Shown: one piece after another, positions 17,569 to 26,393 of the stretch | Layout: each line of letters opens with the position of its first letter | How positions within the stretch are numbered: the first letter of the stretch is position 1 | NCBI GenBank assembly: GCA_009776305.1 | Contig: WRLY01000001.1 | Coordinates: 558,001-622,000 of the forward strand | Length of the DNA: 64,000 nt | Source: Oscillospiraceae bacterium | Lineage (GTDB): Bacteria; Bacillota; Clostridia; Oscillospirales; Ruminococcaceae | Direction of reading: 5' to 3' | Notes under the pieces: generated by a model | Databases searched by the model: none | Told to the model about the DNA's origin: nothing | What the model saw: only the letters and a program-made list of their open reading frames with translations | Program-made: the position numbers and the translations under genes

Positions 17569-19173
17569 ATGAAGTATGTTTTTAAATTAGCAAATCTTAT
17601 TATTTTGTCTGTAGTTTTGCAGATGCTTTATTTATTCGCCTTGGTTTATACAATGGCGAATTTGTCGCCGCTTATCCATGTCACAATGACGGCGTTTGGA
17701 ATTTTATGCGTTTTTTTTATTTTAAGCGGACGCGACGCGGCTGTTTACCGGTTGAGCTGGAGTGTGCTTATTCTGCTTTTGCCCGCCGTAATGGGGGTGG
17801 TATATTTGTTTTATAACCGCCGGATTACAGGGCGGAAAATCGAAGCAGAACTGCTTTCGGCACGCAAAAATTCACAAAAATATTCGCATAAGTACCCTGT
17901 TCAACCCTCTGACAGCTTGAATAATTCACGCCTTGCCGTCTATATAGAAAAAACTACGGGAATCCCGCCCGCTTCCTATTATGAGGCGGAATACTTCCCT
18001 CAGGGCGAGGATTTTCTAAAGCGGTTTCTCGAAGAATTAGAACGCTCTGAAAAATATATTTTTATAGAATTTTTTATAATTGAGCAGGGCAAAATGTGGG
18101 GTGAAATCCTTGAGGTTCTTAAAAGAAAAATAAGCGCAGGGGTTGAAGTTCGTCTAACCTACGACGGCTCGGCTACCCTTTATACCCTGCCTCGCGGGTA
18201 TTATAAAACCATGAGGAAAATGGGAATCAAGTGTGTGGTTTTTAATCCCCTGCGAAGTCTTATTTCTTTCAGGGCAAACCTTCGCAATCATCGTAAGCTC
18301 GCGGTGATAGACGGCGTTACGGCGTTCTGCGGAGGACTTAATTTATGTGATAATTACATTAACGCCAATCCCAAAGCCAAATCGAAAACAGGTCATTGGA
18401 AAGACAGCGCGGTTATGGTTAAAGGACAGGCGGCATGGAATTTCACCTTATCATTTTTGGCAATGTGGGAGTTTATAACAAGACAGCGGGAGGATTACAC
18501 CCCTTTTATTCCCAATCAAGCCGGGTTATCAGGAGAGAATGCCGCATCGGTATGGCACGATATACCTTTAGACAATGAACCTGTTTCGGAGCGGATTCTG
18601 CTGAATTTCGTCAACCGCGCCGAAAATTACGTTTATATAATAACGCCGTATCTCGCCCCCTCGGAGGAAATCATGTCCGCTCTTGCTATGGCGGCGAAAA
18701 TGGGGGTGGACGTGCGTATCATGTTGCCTTTTCTCCCCGATAAGTTTGTCGTTCAGGCTATCAGCAAATCTAATTATTTGCCGCTTTTGGAGGCGGGTGT
18801 GAGAATTTTCGAGTATCCGCCGGGGTTCATACATTCTAAGAACATTGTCTCCGACGATGAAAGAGCGGCTGTAAGCACCGTAAATTTCGATTACCGCGCA
18901 CTTTATATGCACCATGAATGTGGAATCTGCTTTTACTCCAAGGCAGAAGCTGCCTCCAAGGCAGAAGCTACCTCCAAGGCAGAAGCTGCCTCCAAGGCAG
19001 AAGTTGCCTCCAAAGCAGATTCTGCCCCTGTAGAAATTATAACCAAAATAAAACAAGATTTTGAAAAAACTCAAAAGAACAGCCACGAAGTAACCCTTGC
19101 AGAGCATAACAATACGGGACTTTTCCAAAAAGGCGTCAGAAGGATTTGCAAGATTTTAGAGCCATTGGTTTAA
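17569..19173 (+). CDS. cls: Cardiolipin synthase (phospholipase D family) with a repeat insert
   Basis: This 534-residue enzyme joins two phosphatidylglycerol molecules at the membrane. Two or three N-terminal hydrophobic segments lead to two phospholipase D motifs, HRKLAVIDG (about residues 243-251) and IHSKNIVSDD (about 422-431). Just after CGICFYSK the usual C-terminal part is interrupted by five hexapeptide repeats of the SKAEAA type (about residues 457-486), encoded by 18-bp tandem DNA repeats. The reading frame then resumes with a normal family C-terminus. It is divergent from the phosphoesterase gene and ends at a strong terminator. Confidence 0.93.
   Translation: MKYVFKLANLIILSVVLQMLYLFALVYTMANLSPLIHVTMTAFGILCVFFILSGRDAAVYRLSWSVLILLLPAVMGVVYLFYNRRITGRKIEAELLSARKNSQKYSHKYPVQPSDSLNNSRLAVYIEKTTGIPPASYYEAEYFPQGEDFLKRFLEELERSEKYIFIEFFIIEQGKMWGEILEVLKRKISAGVEVRLTYDGSATLYTLPRGYYKTMRKMGIKCVVFNPLRSLISFRANLRNHRKLAVIDGVTAFCGGLNLCDNYINANPKAKSKTGHWKDSAVMVKGQAAWNFTLSFLAMWEFITRQREDYTPFIPNQAGLSGENAASVWHDIPLDNEPVSERILLNFVNRAENYVYIITPYLAPSEEIMSALAMAAKMGVDVRIMLPFLPDKFVVQAISKSNYLPLLEAGVRIFEYPPGFIHSKNIVSDDERAAVSTVNFDYRALYMHHECGICFYSKAEAASKAEATSKAEAASKAEVASKADSAPVEIITKIKQDFEKTQKNSHEVTLAEHNNTGLFQKGVRRICKILEPLV
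18937..19026 (+). repeat. Five 18-bp in-frame tandem repeats inside cls
   Basis: The unit TCCAAGGCAGAAGCTGCC recurs five times without gaps. Unit 3 is identical to unit 1; units 2, 4 and 5 carry one, one and several changes. Each unit encodes Ser-Lys-Ala-Glu-Ala-Ala or a variant. Being a multiple of three, changes in copy number keep the frame. Confidence 0.92.
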
Positions 19174-19177
19174 AGAT

Positions 19178-19215
19178 AAATAACGGGTGCATTTTTCTAA
19201 ATGCACCCGTTATTT
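19178..19215 (+). terminator. Bidirectional terminator between cls and the DHH gene
   Basis: A perfect 17-bp stem (19178-19194 with 19199-19215) with loop TTCT, rich in A on one side and T on the other, lies between two convergent genes and fits termination on both strands. Confidence 0.9.
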
Positions 19216-19219
19216 TAAT

Positions 19220-20149
19220 TTACATCTCATAATACTTATCATAATTAACTAATTCGTCAAGCAATTTCGGCAGTTTTTCCGAAACAGCCTCGTCACCGAA
19301 CTGGCAGGTTCCAACCATAGGGTGTCCGCCACCGCCGTATTTCAGCATAAGGCTTCCCACGTTGACTTTACTTGTGCGGTTGAGAATGGAATAACCCACC
19401 GCCACGGCGCAACCCTTGCCGCCCCTGCCCGAAACTATCCATGCCGATATATTCTGTTCGGGGTAAAGGCTGTAAATCATAAAACGATTGCCGGTATAAA
19501 TGGTTTGAAGTCCCCGCAAATCTGTAATAATTACGTCCCGCTCAATCCTCGTATGTTCTTCTACCATTTTTTTGAAAAGCTCGGACTGCTCGTGATAGAG
19601 TACCACTCGCTCCTTTATATCAGACAGGTCCAATATTTCCTCTGTCGTCATGGTTCGACAACAAATCAGCAATTTTTCCATAAGCTGATAGTTACTTATA
19701 GTAAAATCGCGAAAACGTCCCAATCCCGTCCGTGGGTCCATAAGAAAACCTATTAAAATCCATCCTTCGGGGTTTAGGATTTCCTCGCGGGTAAGACTGC
19801 CCGAATCCACCTTGTCAACCGCAACCATCAAATCGTCAAACTGAGGGAAACGCTCCCGTCCGCCGTAATACTCATAAATTATTCTGGCACAGCTCGGCGC
19901 TGAACGGCTCTCTCCTTTGTATTTGCCTTTCAGCTCGTTTCGCTCGTTTTCGCTTGAATGGTGGTCAAACCATAAGCCGCACCCCTGCGCGTAAGGAACA
20001 TTGGCTAACACATCGTTTGAGGTGACAGGTACTAACCCGTCTTGTATATCCTTAGGGTGCGCGAAAGTATAATTATCTATTATTCCTATCTCAAGCAATA
20101 AAGCCCCGCAAGCCAACCCGTCAAAGTCCGAACGGGTAATTAATCTCAT
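19220..20149 (-). CDS. DHH-family phosphoesterase
   Basis: This 309-residue protein has the DHH superfamily motifs: SDFDGLACG near the N-terminus, WFDHHSSE (about residues 65-72) and a C-terminal DHHA1 motif GGGGHPMVGTCQF. Relatives include RecJ, oligoribonuclease NrnA, cyclic-di-AMP phosphodiesterases and polyphosphatases; sequence alone does not choose among them. The ATG at 20149 begins directly before LITRSDFDG. A TTG six bases further upstream (20155) has better spacing (6 nt) from GAGGTG and may be the true start. Confidence 0.85.
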   Translation of the reverse strand: MRLITRSDFDGLACGALLLEIGIIDNYTFAHPKDIQDGLVPVTSNDVLANVPYAQGCGLWFDHHSSENERNELKGKYKGESRSAPSCARIIYEYYGGRERFPQFDDLMVAVDKVDSGSLTREEILNPEGWILIGFLMDPRTGLGRFRDFTISNYQLMEKLLICCRTMTTEEILDLSDIKERVVLYHEQSELFKKMVEEHTRIERDVIITDLRGLQTIYTGNRFMIYSLYPEQNISAWIVSGRGGKGCAVAVGYSILNRTSKVNVGSLMLKYGGGGHPMVGTCQFGDEAVSEKLPKLLDELVNYDKYYEM

Positions 20150-20277
20150 TGCCAAGTGAAACACCTCTTTTATAAAAACTTTACCCGGCGAGCCGAACAC
20201 CGCTTTTAAAGCGGTTGTTTTACGCAAAGCAGAGCATCTGAACCGCCCGCTTCTATTATTTAATGTTTAACAAAATA

Positions 20278-20306
20278 ATTATAGCAAATTTTAACAGAGT
20301 TTGCAA
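20278..20306 (-). promoter_or_regulatory. Promoter of the DHH phosphoesterase gene
   Basis: Minus-strand TTGCAA (20306-20301), 17 nt and TATAAT (20283-20278); leader of about 120 nt. Confidence 0.6.
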
Positions 20307-20340
20307 GGTTTTTAATAAATTTCACATATTCAACAATTTA

Positions 20341-20380
20341 GACAGGCTCTAAGGCAACAGTTTAATTTTCAGAACCTGTC
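20341..20380 (-). terminator. Hairpin after the transglutaminase gene
   Basis: GACAGGTTCT and AGAGCCTGTC (minus strand) form a 10-bp stem. The one position that is a C-A mismatch on the plus strand becomes a G-U pair on the minus strand, which fits a minus-strand RNA. Only a weak T-run follows. Confidence 0.5.
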
Positions 20381-20388
20381 TTTCTAAT

Positions 20389-23184
20389 TTATTTTATAAT
20401 TTTAAAAGCAATCATTTTCCTCACAAACCTCTTTAACAGCCGCTTTTCGGTTACAATTTTCTTATAAAGGTCTGCGGCGCATACCGAAATCTTCTCATAT
20501 TCCAGCTCGGAAAGCTCCTCATTGCTGAATTCTAATTTTTGTATTACGTTTATAACAGGGGTCAGTCCAAGCCCTTTTATGGCGTTGTCAACCCTGATTG
20601 CGAATTTTACAGGGGTTTCCCCGGGAGAACCTGTCAATCCCTCCATTTTCAACAACCTGAGTATAAATCTGTATGTCTCTCCCGCTGTATTCCTGTCGTC
20701 AATACCGGCATATTTTGTTAAGCTCTTCTTTTCAGCCCGAAGTACGCTGTTAATAAACATCAGCGCAGACATTATTAATATTCCCGACAAAACCGCCGTT
20801 ACTGCGAACATGAGTATTTGCACCGGCAATACCGAACGGGCTTGGGTGTGTGGCTCGGGGGCGGTCATTGCAGTGGTTTGCGCAGGCGACGTCATATTCG
20901 GCGGAGTGGTTTCGGACGGCGTGGTAACAGGAGGCGGGGTTGTAGTTACGGCAGTGGTTGTTGCAGATTGCGGTATGGTGGTAGCGGGGGTGGTCGTGGC
21001 TAAAGTCCCTTCAGTTCCCGCTGTTCTTTCGGCTTCTATAAAATTATATTCGTATATAGGCGGCGTGGGGTCAAACGGCAACCAGCCGATTCCCTCAAAA
21101 TACACCTCAACCCAGGCGTGCAGGTCTCTTTCGATAATCTCATAAATAAATTTCCCGTCGTCGGTGCTCATGCCTCCTCCTCCGCCCGCGACATAGCCTG
21201 TCACATAGCGGGCGGGAATACCCATTTCACGCAGTGCAAGCGTCATCGCCGTAGCGTAAAGCGCACAGTGTCCCGACCGGGTTTCAAACAGGAAGTTCCC
21301 GAGCATGGTATTAGAACCGCTGTTATTATCTGTAATTAAAGAATAGGTGTACATATTTTTGAAATAACTCTCTATATATTCAGCTTTGCCGTATCTGCTC
21401 ATTTCGTCAAAATCGGCAAACATAAATAAACTGTCCGAATTATCCGCCTCTGCGCCGTAGCTGTAATTAATCCGCACATCATCTAAAAGCTTTTGCATGT
21501 TTTTGCTTTCGGACGGCGCGGTCTCTGTATAAACTTCATATATTAATTTCTCATATTCATAAATCATGCTGAGATATTGCTCTGCCGTAAGACCGTAATC
21601 CTCAACGAAAATCCTTAAAGCGCCCGATTCCGGAACATCTCCCCGCCCACCCGCGCCGGGGTCAAGCGTAAGATGAATATAATCCTCATATATGCCCTCT
21701 GTATTATATGATATAGCGTTGGCGGGCGTTAGCACATCTTGGGTGATGATGACATTTTGAACGTCGTTTATTGCGCTCATGAGTTCACGGCTCATAATGG
21801 GGTAAAATACGTCCCATGAATATTTTTCGGCTCTGTTTGAACCCCGTTTCATTAAAATAGCGTCGTTTCTCCATGTAAAACGAGGGTCTGATTTATAATC
21901 GGGAATAGAAAGCGAGGTCGGCAACATGACATGCTCGGCGTTCACAAGATATTCAACATCAACCTGTTGCCACCCAATCAGCGCGTTGGCGTCATACCCG
22001 AGAGCCTGACCTGCTTTTTGACGGAAAACCAGATATTCATGCTCGGGGTAAAATCTGTTGTCAAAACTTCTCATGCGGTTAGCGCCGCTGTTTACGTTCC
22101 AGCGACCCGTAGCGGGGTTAAAGGACGCGCCTATACCGTTTCTTAGGTAAACAAAGTTATTATCGTCCTCCAGTGTAACATTCAAAACACGCTGCCTTCC
22201 GATTGAGGGATTGTCTATAGAGAGTGATGCGTCTATACTCCCCGATGGCATATACCCGCCATGGTTCAGCGTCGGAAAATTCAAACCGAAGTCTCCGCCG
22301 AAGCGCTCCCCTATTTCGTAAGTCTTTTCAACCATGCCGTCGGCTAATCCGCCGAAGAAGTCTATTATATCATGAGTTTTTTCAGGAGGGAGGACAGTCT
22401 GTGCAATCAGAGCGGAAACTAACGCAATTACCGCCATCGCCGCACCGTTTACGGCGTGACGGTGTACCCTCGGGATAAAAGGCGGGGTTTTCAGGTTGCG
22501 AGGTTTTGCACTTTTTAAGAAGCTCTGCTCCTGACTTACCCAAATGCTGTACAGCCCCATCATGCTTACCGCCAAAAGGGTCATAGCGGGGACATAGCTC
22601 GCCTTTTGCGCCGCTATGGCGGGAATCAGTATGACTATGTTGGTGATTAAAATAGAGCCTATGAATTTCCCCCGCGCCGACAAAGAGAAAATCAGGGCAA
22701 AAATAACGCAGACAAGAATTAACCCCTTTTGCAACGGCTCATAGAAAGACGGGAGCAATATTTCGTAGGAATTTCTCGTTGCGTAACCGGCGGTACTCAG
22801 CATACCGCCGTCTATGTAATTCAGCAAATAGTCCGAAACGCATCTGAGGTTAAACAAAACGTCTTCAACGCGCTGATAAAAGTAAAAAATCAAAGCAAGC
22901 AACGGCAATGAGTACCTGAATTTCAGGAATATAAAAAGAATATTAAAAAAAAGCGAAACGAACACCGTCCACAAAATAACAGCACTTGTATTTACGGGGA
23001 TTTTGTAAAGCTGAACAAGAAAAAGCGCCGTTCCTGCCCCCGCCGCGCACAGCAAAGCGATTCGCACGGCTACATTCATAAACAGCACGAAATCGGTTTG
23101 TTGTTCCTGCCCACTGGTCCAAATTTGCAGGGCTTGTTTTTTTTCTTTTTTCTTCTTTTGCTTTGGCTTTTTTTCTTCTTTCAA
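20389..23184 (-). CDS. Membrane-bound transglutaminase-like protein (TgpA type)
   Basis: The protein has about 931 residues. A Lys-rich N-terminus and about six membrane helices (to about residue 260) precede a long external part. The transglutaminase core has the catalytic triad in GHCALYATAM, DLHAWVEVYF and LPFDPTPP. A Thr/Pro-rich linker, another membrane helix and a cytoplasmic tail follow. It belongs with the DUF58 and MoxR genes upstream, a common trio of unclear function, possibly in envelope protein handling. TTG at 23184 is taken as start because AGAGGT lies 5 nt before it; GTG at 23223 lacks a ribosome site. Confidence 0.88.
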   Translation of the reverse strand: MKEEKKPKQKKKKEKKQALQIWTSGQEQQTDFVLFMNVAVRIALLCAAGAGTALFLVQLYKIPVNTSAVILWTVFVSLFFNILFIFLKFRYSLPLLALIFYFYQRVEDVLFNLRCVSDYLLNYIDGGMLSTAGYATRNSYEILLPSFYEPLQKGLILVCVIFALIFSLSARGKFIGSILITNIVILIPAIAAQKASYVPAMTLLAVSMMGLYSIWVSQEQSFLKSAKPRNLKTPPFIPRVHRHAVNGAAMAVIALVSALIAQTVLPPEKTHDIIDFFGGLADGMVEKTYEIGERFGGDFGLNFPTLNHGGYMPSGSIDASLSIDNPSIGRQRVLNVTLEDDNNFVYLRNGIGASFNPATGRWNVNSGANRMRSFDNRFYPEHEYLVFRQKAGQALGYDANALIGWQQVDVEYLVNAEHVMLPTSLSIPDYKSDPRFTWRNDAILMKRGSNRAEKYSWDVFYPIMSRELMSAINDVQNVIITQDVLTPANAISYNTEGIYEDYIHLTLDPGAGGRGDVPESGALRIFVEDYGLTAEQYLSMIYEYEKLIYEVYTETAPSESKNMQKLLDDVRINYSYGAEADNSDSLFMFADFDEMSRYGKAEYIESYFKNMYTYSLITDNNSGSNTMLGNFLFETRSGHCALYATAMTLALREMGIPARYVTGYVAGGGGGMSTDDGKFIYEIIERDLHAWVEVYFEGIGWLPFDPTPPIYEYNFIEAERTAGTEGTLATTTPATTIPQSATTTAVTTTPPPVTTPSETTPPNMTSPAQTTAMTAPEPHTQARSVLPVQILMFAVTAVLSGILIMSALMFINSVLRAEKKSLTKYAGIDDRNTAGETYRFILRLLKMEGLTGSPGETPVKFAIRVDNAIKGLGLTPVINVIQKLEFSNEELSELEYEKISVCAADLYKKIVTEKRLLKRFVRKMIAFKIIK

Positions 23185-23229
23185 GTTGTACCTCTTCGGA
23201 CAGACAACCGCCCGCCCCCGCACGGCATA

Positions 23230-24417
23230 TTATAAACTGAAGACCGACTCGCAGTCATTAATTTCAATCAGCTTGATTTTGGTTTTCTCGCTTATGAAGT
23301 TCACCATATCTTCCCCCGCCTTTACGGCGTCGAATGTAATAATCATAATTCCGCTCCGCATGGAAAGCCCCGTTTCCTCAAGCTTTTTCAAAAGCGTTTC
23401 ATTTAGGTCCGGGGTAATTATATAAATGTTATGATGTTCCTTTATTTCCGGGGAAAACAGCGAAATCAATTCATCAAACCGCTTTTTCGACGGCTCTTGC
23501 GGTAAAACCGTAAATACGCCGTGCAAATAACTGTAATGGGAAAATTCGGCGGCTTCATATTTTTCACTGCCGTAAGCACCCTGCCAGCAGTTTATAACAC
23601 TGTTTCCATCAAGCAGAATCTTTTTAGTTACAGCAAGAGAGGTTTCCAAAACCGCGTCCAACATTCTTTTGTTCATAAAGTTGTCCCCGAAATTGCCGGA
23701 AAAATCACAGAAAATCACCGCGCTGTTATTGACCGACTGCTCCATTTGCTTAACAATAATCTCGTCCTGTTTGGCGCTAAGTTTCCAGTGTATGTTACGC
23801 ACGCTGTCGCCCTCGTGGTATTCCCTTAGAGAGTTAAACATATTGCTCCTGTGGGCGGTTATGATGCTTGCGGGGCTTTCTATGTCAGTTTCGGTTTCCC
23901 TACCGCCGTCGCTCGGGGCTTTTTCACGCGGGAGTATTATGATTCGGGCACAAACGTCAAGCTTGCGGCGCAAACGAAAGAGCTTCAGCAAATCATAAAC
24001 ACAGATTTCATAAATTCTTACATTGTACTCGCCGCGAAAGGGCAATTTAAAAGGAATTTGCATCTCTGCCGAGCCGAGCGGCTGAATGTCGGTCATCAGT
24101 ATTTTTTTTGAAAATCCGATTTCGTTATCATGCAAACTTTGAAAATCGCCGATAATTCTAATCGGCGAAACAGGGAACAGAAAATGGTTTTGCAGTCTTA
24201 TTTCCAAGATGCACTCCTCAGATTTTTCGGCAACTAATTCACCCGGCGCGACTTTAAGCCTTATCGCGGCAAAATTAACCAACATCACGATAAGGCTCAA
24301 AACAGGGCATAATACAAGTATAAGCAGTAACAACGGCATAAGACGGCTTTGATAAACAAAGCACATAATCATCATGATTATTACCAAAACGCTGTAAAAA
24401 ACACGGAATTCTCTCAT
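23230..24417 (-). CDS. DUF58 domain protein
   Basis: This 395-residue protein has two N-terminal membrane helices (about residues 8-50), a beta-rich middle and the DUF58 signature SVRNIHWKLSAKQDEIIVKQ (about residues 207-226). Its fold is von Willebrand A-like. Members nearly always sit between a MoxR ATPase and a transglutaminase-like protein, exactly as here. It starts 54 bp after moxR on the same strand. The role is unknown; the three products probably form one assembly at the membrane. Confidence 0.88.
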   Translation of the reverse strand: MREFRVFYSVLVIIMMIMCFVYQSRLMPLLLLILVLCPVLSLIVMLVNFAAIRLKVAPGELVAEKSEECILEIRLQNHFLFPVSPIRIIGDFQSLHDNEIGFSKKILMTDIQPLGSAEMQIPFKLPFRGEYNVRIYEICVYDLLKLFRLRRKLDVCARIIILPREKAPSDGGRETETDIESPASIITAHRSNMFNSLREYHEGDSVRNIHWKLSAKQDEIIVKQMEQSVNNSAVIFCDFSGNFGDNFMNKRMLDAVLETSLAVTKKILLDGNSVINCWQGAYGSEKYEAAEFSHYSYLHGVFTVLPQEPSKKRFDELISLFSPEIKEHHNIYIITPDLNETLLKKLEETGLSMRSGIMIITFDAVKAGEDMVNFISEKTKIKLIEINDCESVFSL

Positions 24418-24471
24418 AAACTAAATCTACCTCGGGTATAGTCGTTCAATTTAAAGGACAATAAATTCGGG

Positions 24472-25446
24472 CTAATCGCGATGGTAGGGAGGAATTATAG
24501 ATTTTGCGATTTCCCGTAGCACATTAAGCGGGGTCATTTTGCGTACTTTTGCATCTTGTGTAAGTTGCAGACGGTGTTCAAGGACGTGGGGGGTCATCCG
24601 CAGTACGTCCTCCGGAGTTACATAAGCCCGTCCCGACAGAAAAGCACACGCCTGGCTTGCCCTCATCAAAAGCAAGCTGGAGCGCGGACTTGCCCCGAGC
24701 AAAATCGACTTGTGATTGCGCGTAGAGGAAACAAGCTGAACTATATAACGATAGACGCTTTGTTCTATATTTACATACTGTACCGATTCGATACAGGAGA
24801 TAAGCTCTTTTTTAGTGCAAACGGCATTAACCGCCTCAAGAGGGTCGGCGGTTTGGCGGGAGGCGATTATGTTGACCTCCTGCTCCAATGTGGGATAACC
24901 TACCGAAATCTTCATAAGAAAGCGGTCAAGCTGGGCTTCAGGTAGGGGATAAGTTCCGACAAAACCGAGTTCATTCTGGGTGGCTATAACCATAAAAGGC
25001 TGAGGAAGCTGATAGGTGATTCCGTCAACGGTGACATTTTGCTCTTCCATAGCTTCAAGAAGCGCGGACTGGGTTTTGGGCGAGGTGCGGTTGATTTCAT
25101 CGGCTAACAGTAAATTGCACATAACCATTCCGGGGCGGTATTCAAAATCATTGGTATCCTTATTATAAATAGTAAAGCCGGTTATGTCCGACGCCATAAC
25201 ATCGGGGGTAAACTGCGAACGGCGGCACTGTAGCCCCGTAGACTTTGAAATCGCGGTAGCAAGCGTAGTCTTACCCACACCCGGCACGTCCTCAATCAGC
25301 ACATGCCCACCGGAAAGCAGAGCAATCACCAGCATTTTCACCACGTCGCGCTTACCAATAATTACCTTCTCCACCTCGTCGATGATTTGCTTTATTTTTC
25401 GGTTTTGCTCTTCTGCAACATAATTCCCCTTTATATTATCCCGCAT
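24472..25446 (-). CDS. MoxR-family AAA+ ATPase
   Basis: This 324-residue AAA+ protein has Walker A as EDVPGVGKTTLA (about residues 53-64), Walker B as LLLADEINR (about 113-121) and sensor motif VIATQNE. MoxR proteins act as chaperone-like ATPases that mature partner proteins containing VWA-like domains, consistent with the DUF58 gene next to it. It is the first gene of the three-gene minus-strand operon and has a consensus promoter 41 bp upstream. Confidence 0.93.
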   Translation of the reverse strand: MRDNIKGNYVAEEQNRKIKQIIDEVEKVIIGKRDVVKMLVIALLSGGHVLIEDVPGVGKTTLATAISKSTGLQCRRSQFTPDVMASDITGFTIYNKDTNDFEYRPGMVMCNLLLADEINRTSPKTQSALLEAMEEQNVTVDGITYQLPQPFMVIATQNELGFVGTYPLPEAQLDRFLMKISVGYPTLEQEVNIIASRQTADPLEAVNAVCTKKELISCIESVQYVNIEQSVYRYIVQLVSSTRNHKSILLGASPRSSLLLMRASQACAFLSGRAYVTPEDVLRMTPHVLEHRLQLTQDAKVRKMTPLNVLREIAKSIIPPYHRD

Positions 25447-25486
25447 ATCCCTATCCTTCCGTCTTCTTCAAAGTCACTCGTTTTAA

Positions 25487-25515
25487 ATTATAACATAAAT
25501 CGGATATTTCGTCAA
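25487..25515 (-). promoter_or_regulatory. Promoter of the moxR operon
   Basis: Minus-strand TTGACG (25515-25510), 17 nt and TATAAT (25492-25487), with TG one base before the -10 box (extended -10). The block CGATTTATGTTATAAT recurs upstream of other genes in the window. Confidence 0.8.
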
Positions 25516-25535
25516 CAATATCAAAAGCGCGTTTA

Positions 25536-26090
25536 CTAATACAACTTAGCCTTTAAAAAAACTATTTTAAACGGATTATAAAGCGCTACCGCCAATGCGG
25601 CGTTCATACCGCCTTTTATTAAGTTAAACGGAAAAATCACGGGAATCAGCATAACCACAACGGCTTCCCGTGGCATTCCCGTATAAATCGGCGTCAATAA
25701 AAAATTCCAAATAAGCATTACGACGGTCATGCAAACACAGCCCACCGCAAGCCCGATTACAGCACCTGAAAAGCTTTTCTTGTATTTATAAATCAAAGCT
25801 GCCGTACAGCAAAAAGCGCATGATGCAAGCATATTCATAATAAATCCGATAAAACCGGTTCTGCTCACCGTAAACATTTCAACTAATGAAACTACCGCTG
25901 ACATCATCAAAGCCGCGAGCGGTCCGTAGAGAAACCCGCCCATGACAATAATAACGTCTTTGGGGTCAAGCGTCAAAAACGGCGCGGATATAAAAACAAA
26001 TATACCCAATATGCTGAAATAATAAGCTACAATATATGCAATTGTACTTAACAAGGCTAATGTAACTAATTTTTTGGTGGTGAAATTCAT
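25536..26090 (-). CDS. ECF transporter S component, RibU-like
   Basis: This 184-residue membrane protein has about six helices. The C-terminal stretch WNFLLTPIYTGMPREAVVVM followed by IPVIFPFNLIKGGMNAALA resembles riboflavin-type S components that dock on a shared energy-coupling module encoded elsewhere. No FMN riboswitch is visible in the 31 bp between it and the ferredoxin terminator, so the riboflavin assignment rests on protein features only. Confidence 0.78.
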   Translation of the reverse strand: MNFTTKKLVTLALLSTIAYIVAYYFSILGIFVFISAPFLTLDPKDVIIVMGGFLYGPLAALMMSAVVSLVEMFTVSRTGFIGFIMNMLASCAFCCTAALIYKYKKSFSGAVIGLAVGCVCMTVVMLIWNFLLTPIYTGMPREAVVVMLIPVIFPFNLIKGGMNAALAVALYNPFKIVFLKAKLY

Positions 26091-26107
26091 AGAGCTCTCC
26101 TACAATT

Positions 26108-26143
26108 TTAAAAATAAAACAGCCCCGCAGGTTATACGGGGCT
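26108..26143 (-). terminator. Terminator of the ferredoxin gene
   Basis: AGCCCCG and CGGGGCT form a perfect 7-bp stem with a 9-nt loop (26121-26143). On the minus strand GTTTTATTTTT follows, a good T-tract. Confidence 0.85.
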
Positions 26144-26164
26144 ATGCCTTATTGCAGTTGCCCG

Positions 26165-26332
26165 TTACCCTTTAATCGCTTCAACGGGGCAGGTGGGGGC
26201 GCATGCGCCGCAGTCTATGCACTTATCGGCGTCGATTGTATATTTGCCGTTTCCCTCGGAAATCGCGTCGGTAGGACATTCCCCCGGGCAAGCTCCGCAG
26301 GAAATGCAATCGTCGTTGATTGTGTAAGCCAT
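26165..26332 (-). CDS. Ferredoxin, 2[4Fe-4S]
   Basis: This 55-residue protein has two clostridial ferredoxin motifs, CISCGACPGECP (about residues 9-20) and CIDCGACAPTCP (about 38-49), each giving four cysteines for a cubane cluster. The spacing between clusters and the length match small electron-carrier ferredoxins of anaerobes. GGAGGAAAAATC precedes ATG. It has its own promoter and terminator and so is a single-gene unit. Confidence 0.95.
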   Translation of the reverse strand: MAYTINDDCISCGACPGECPTDAISEGNGKYTIDADKCIDCGACAPTCPVEAIKG

Positions 26333-26362
26333 GATTTTTCCTCCTTAAAATATGTTTTTTTC

Positions 26363-26391
26363 AGTATAACATAGGGAAAGGTAAATGTCAA
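26363..26391 (-). promoter_or_regulatory. Promoter of the ferredoxin gene
   Basis: Minus-strand TTGACA (26391-26386), 17 nt and TATACT (26368-26363), again with TG before the -10 box. It begins 3 bp after the ricT stop. Confidence 0.75.
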
Positions 26392-26393
26392 TA

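Noticed and set aside
18568-19128. Antisense frame with GGSFCLGG-like repeats opposite the end of cls
   Set aside because: The repeats are the reverse reading of the 18-bp array in cls; no start signal or family match.
20522-21145. Val/Gly-rich plus-strand frame opposite the transglutaminase gene
   Set aside because: It is the complement of the Thr/Pro-rich linker codons and has no ribosome site.
26091-26120. FMN riboswitch before the RibU-like gene
   Set aside because: Only 31 bp separate it from the ferredoxin terminator, too short for the riboswitch, and none of its conserved blocks is present.
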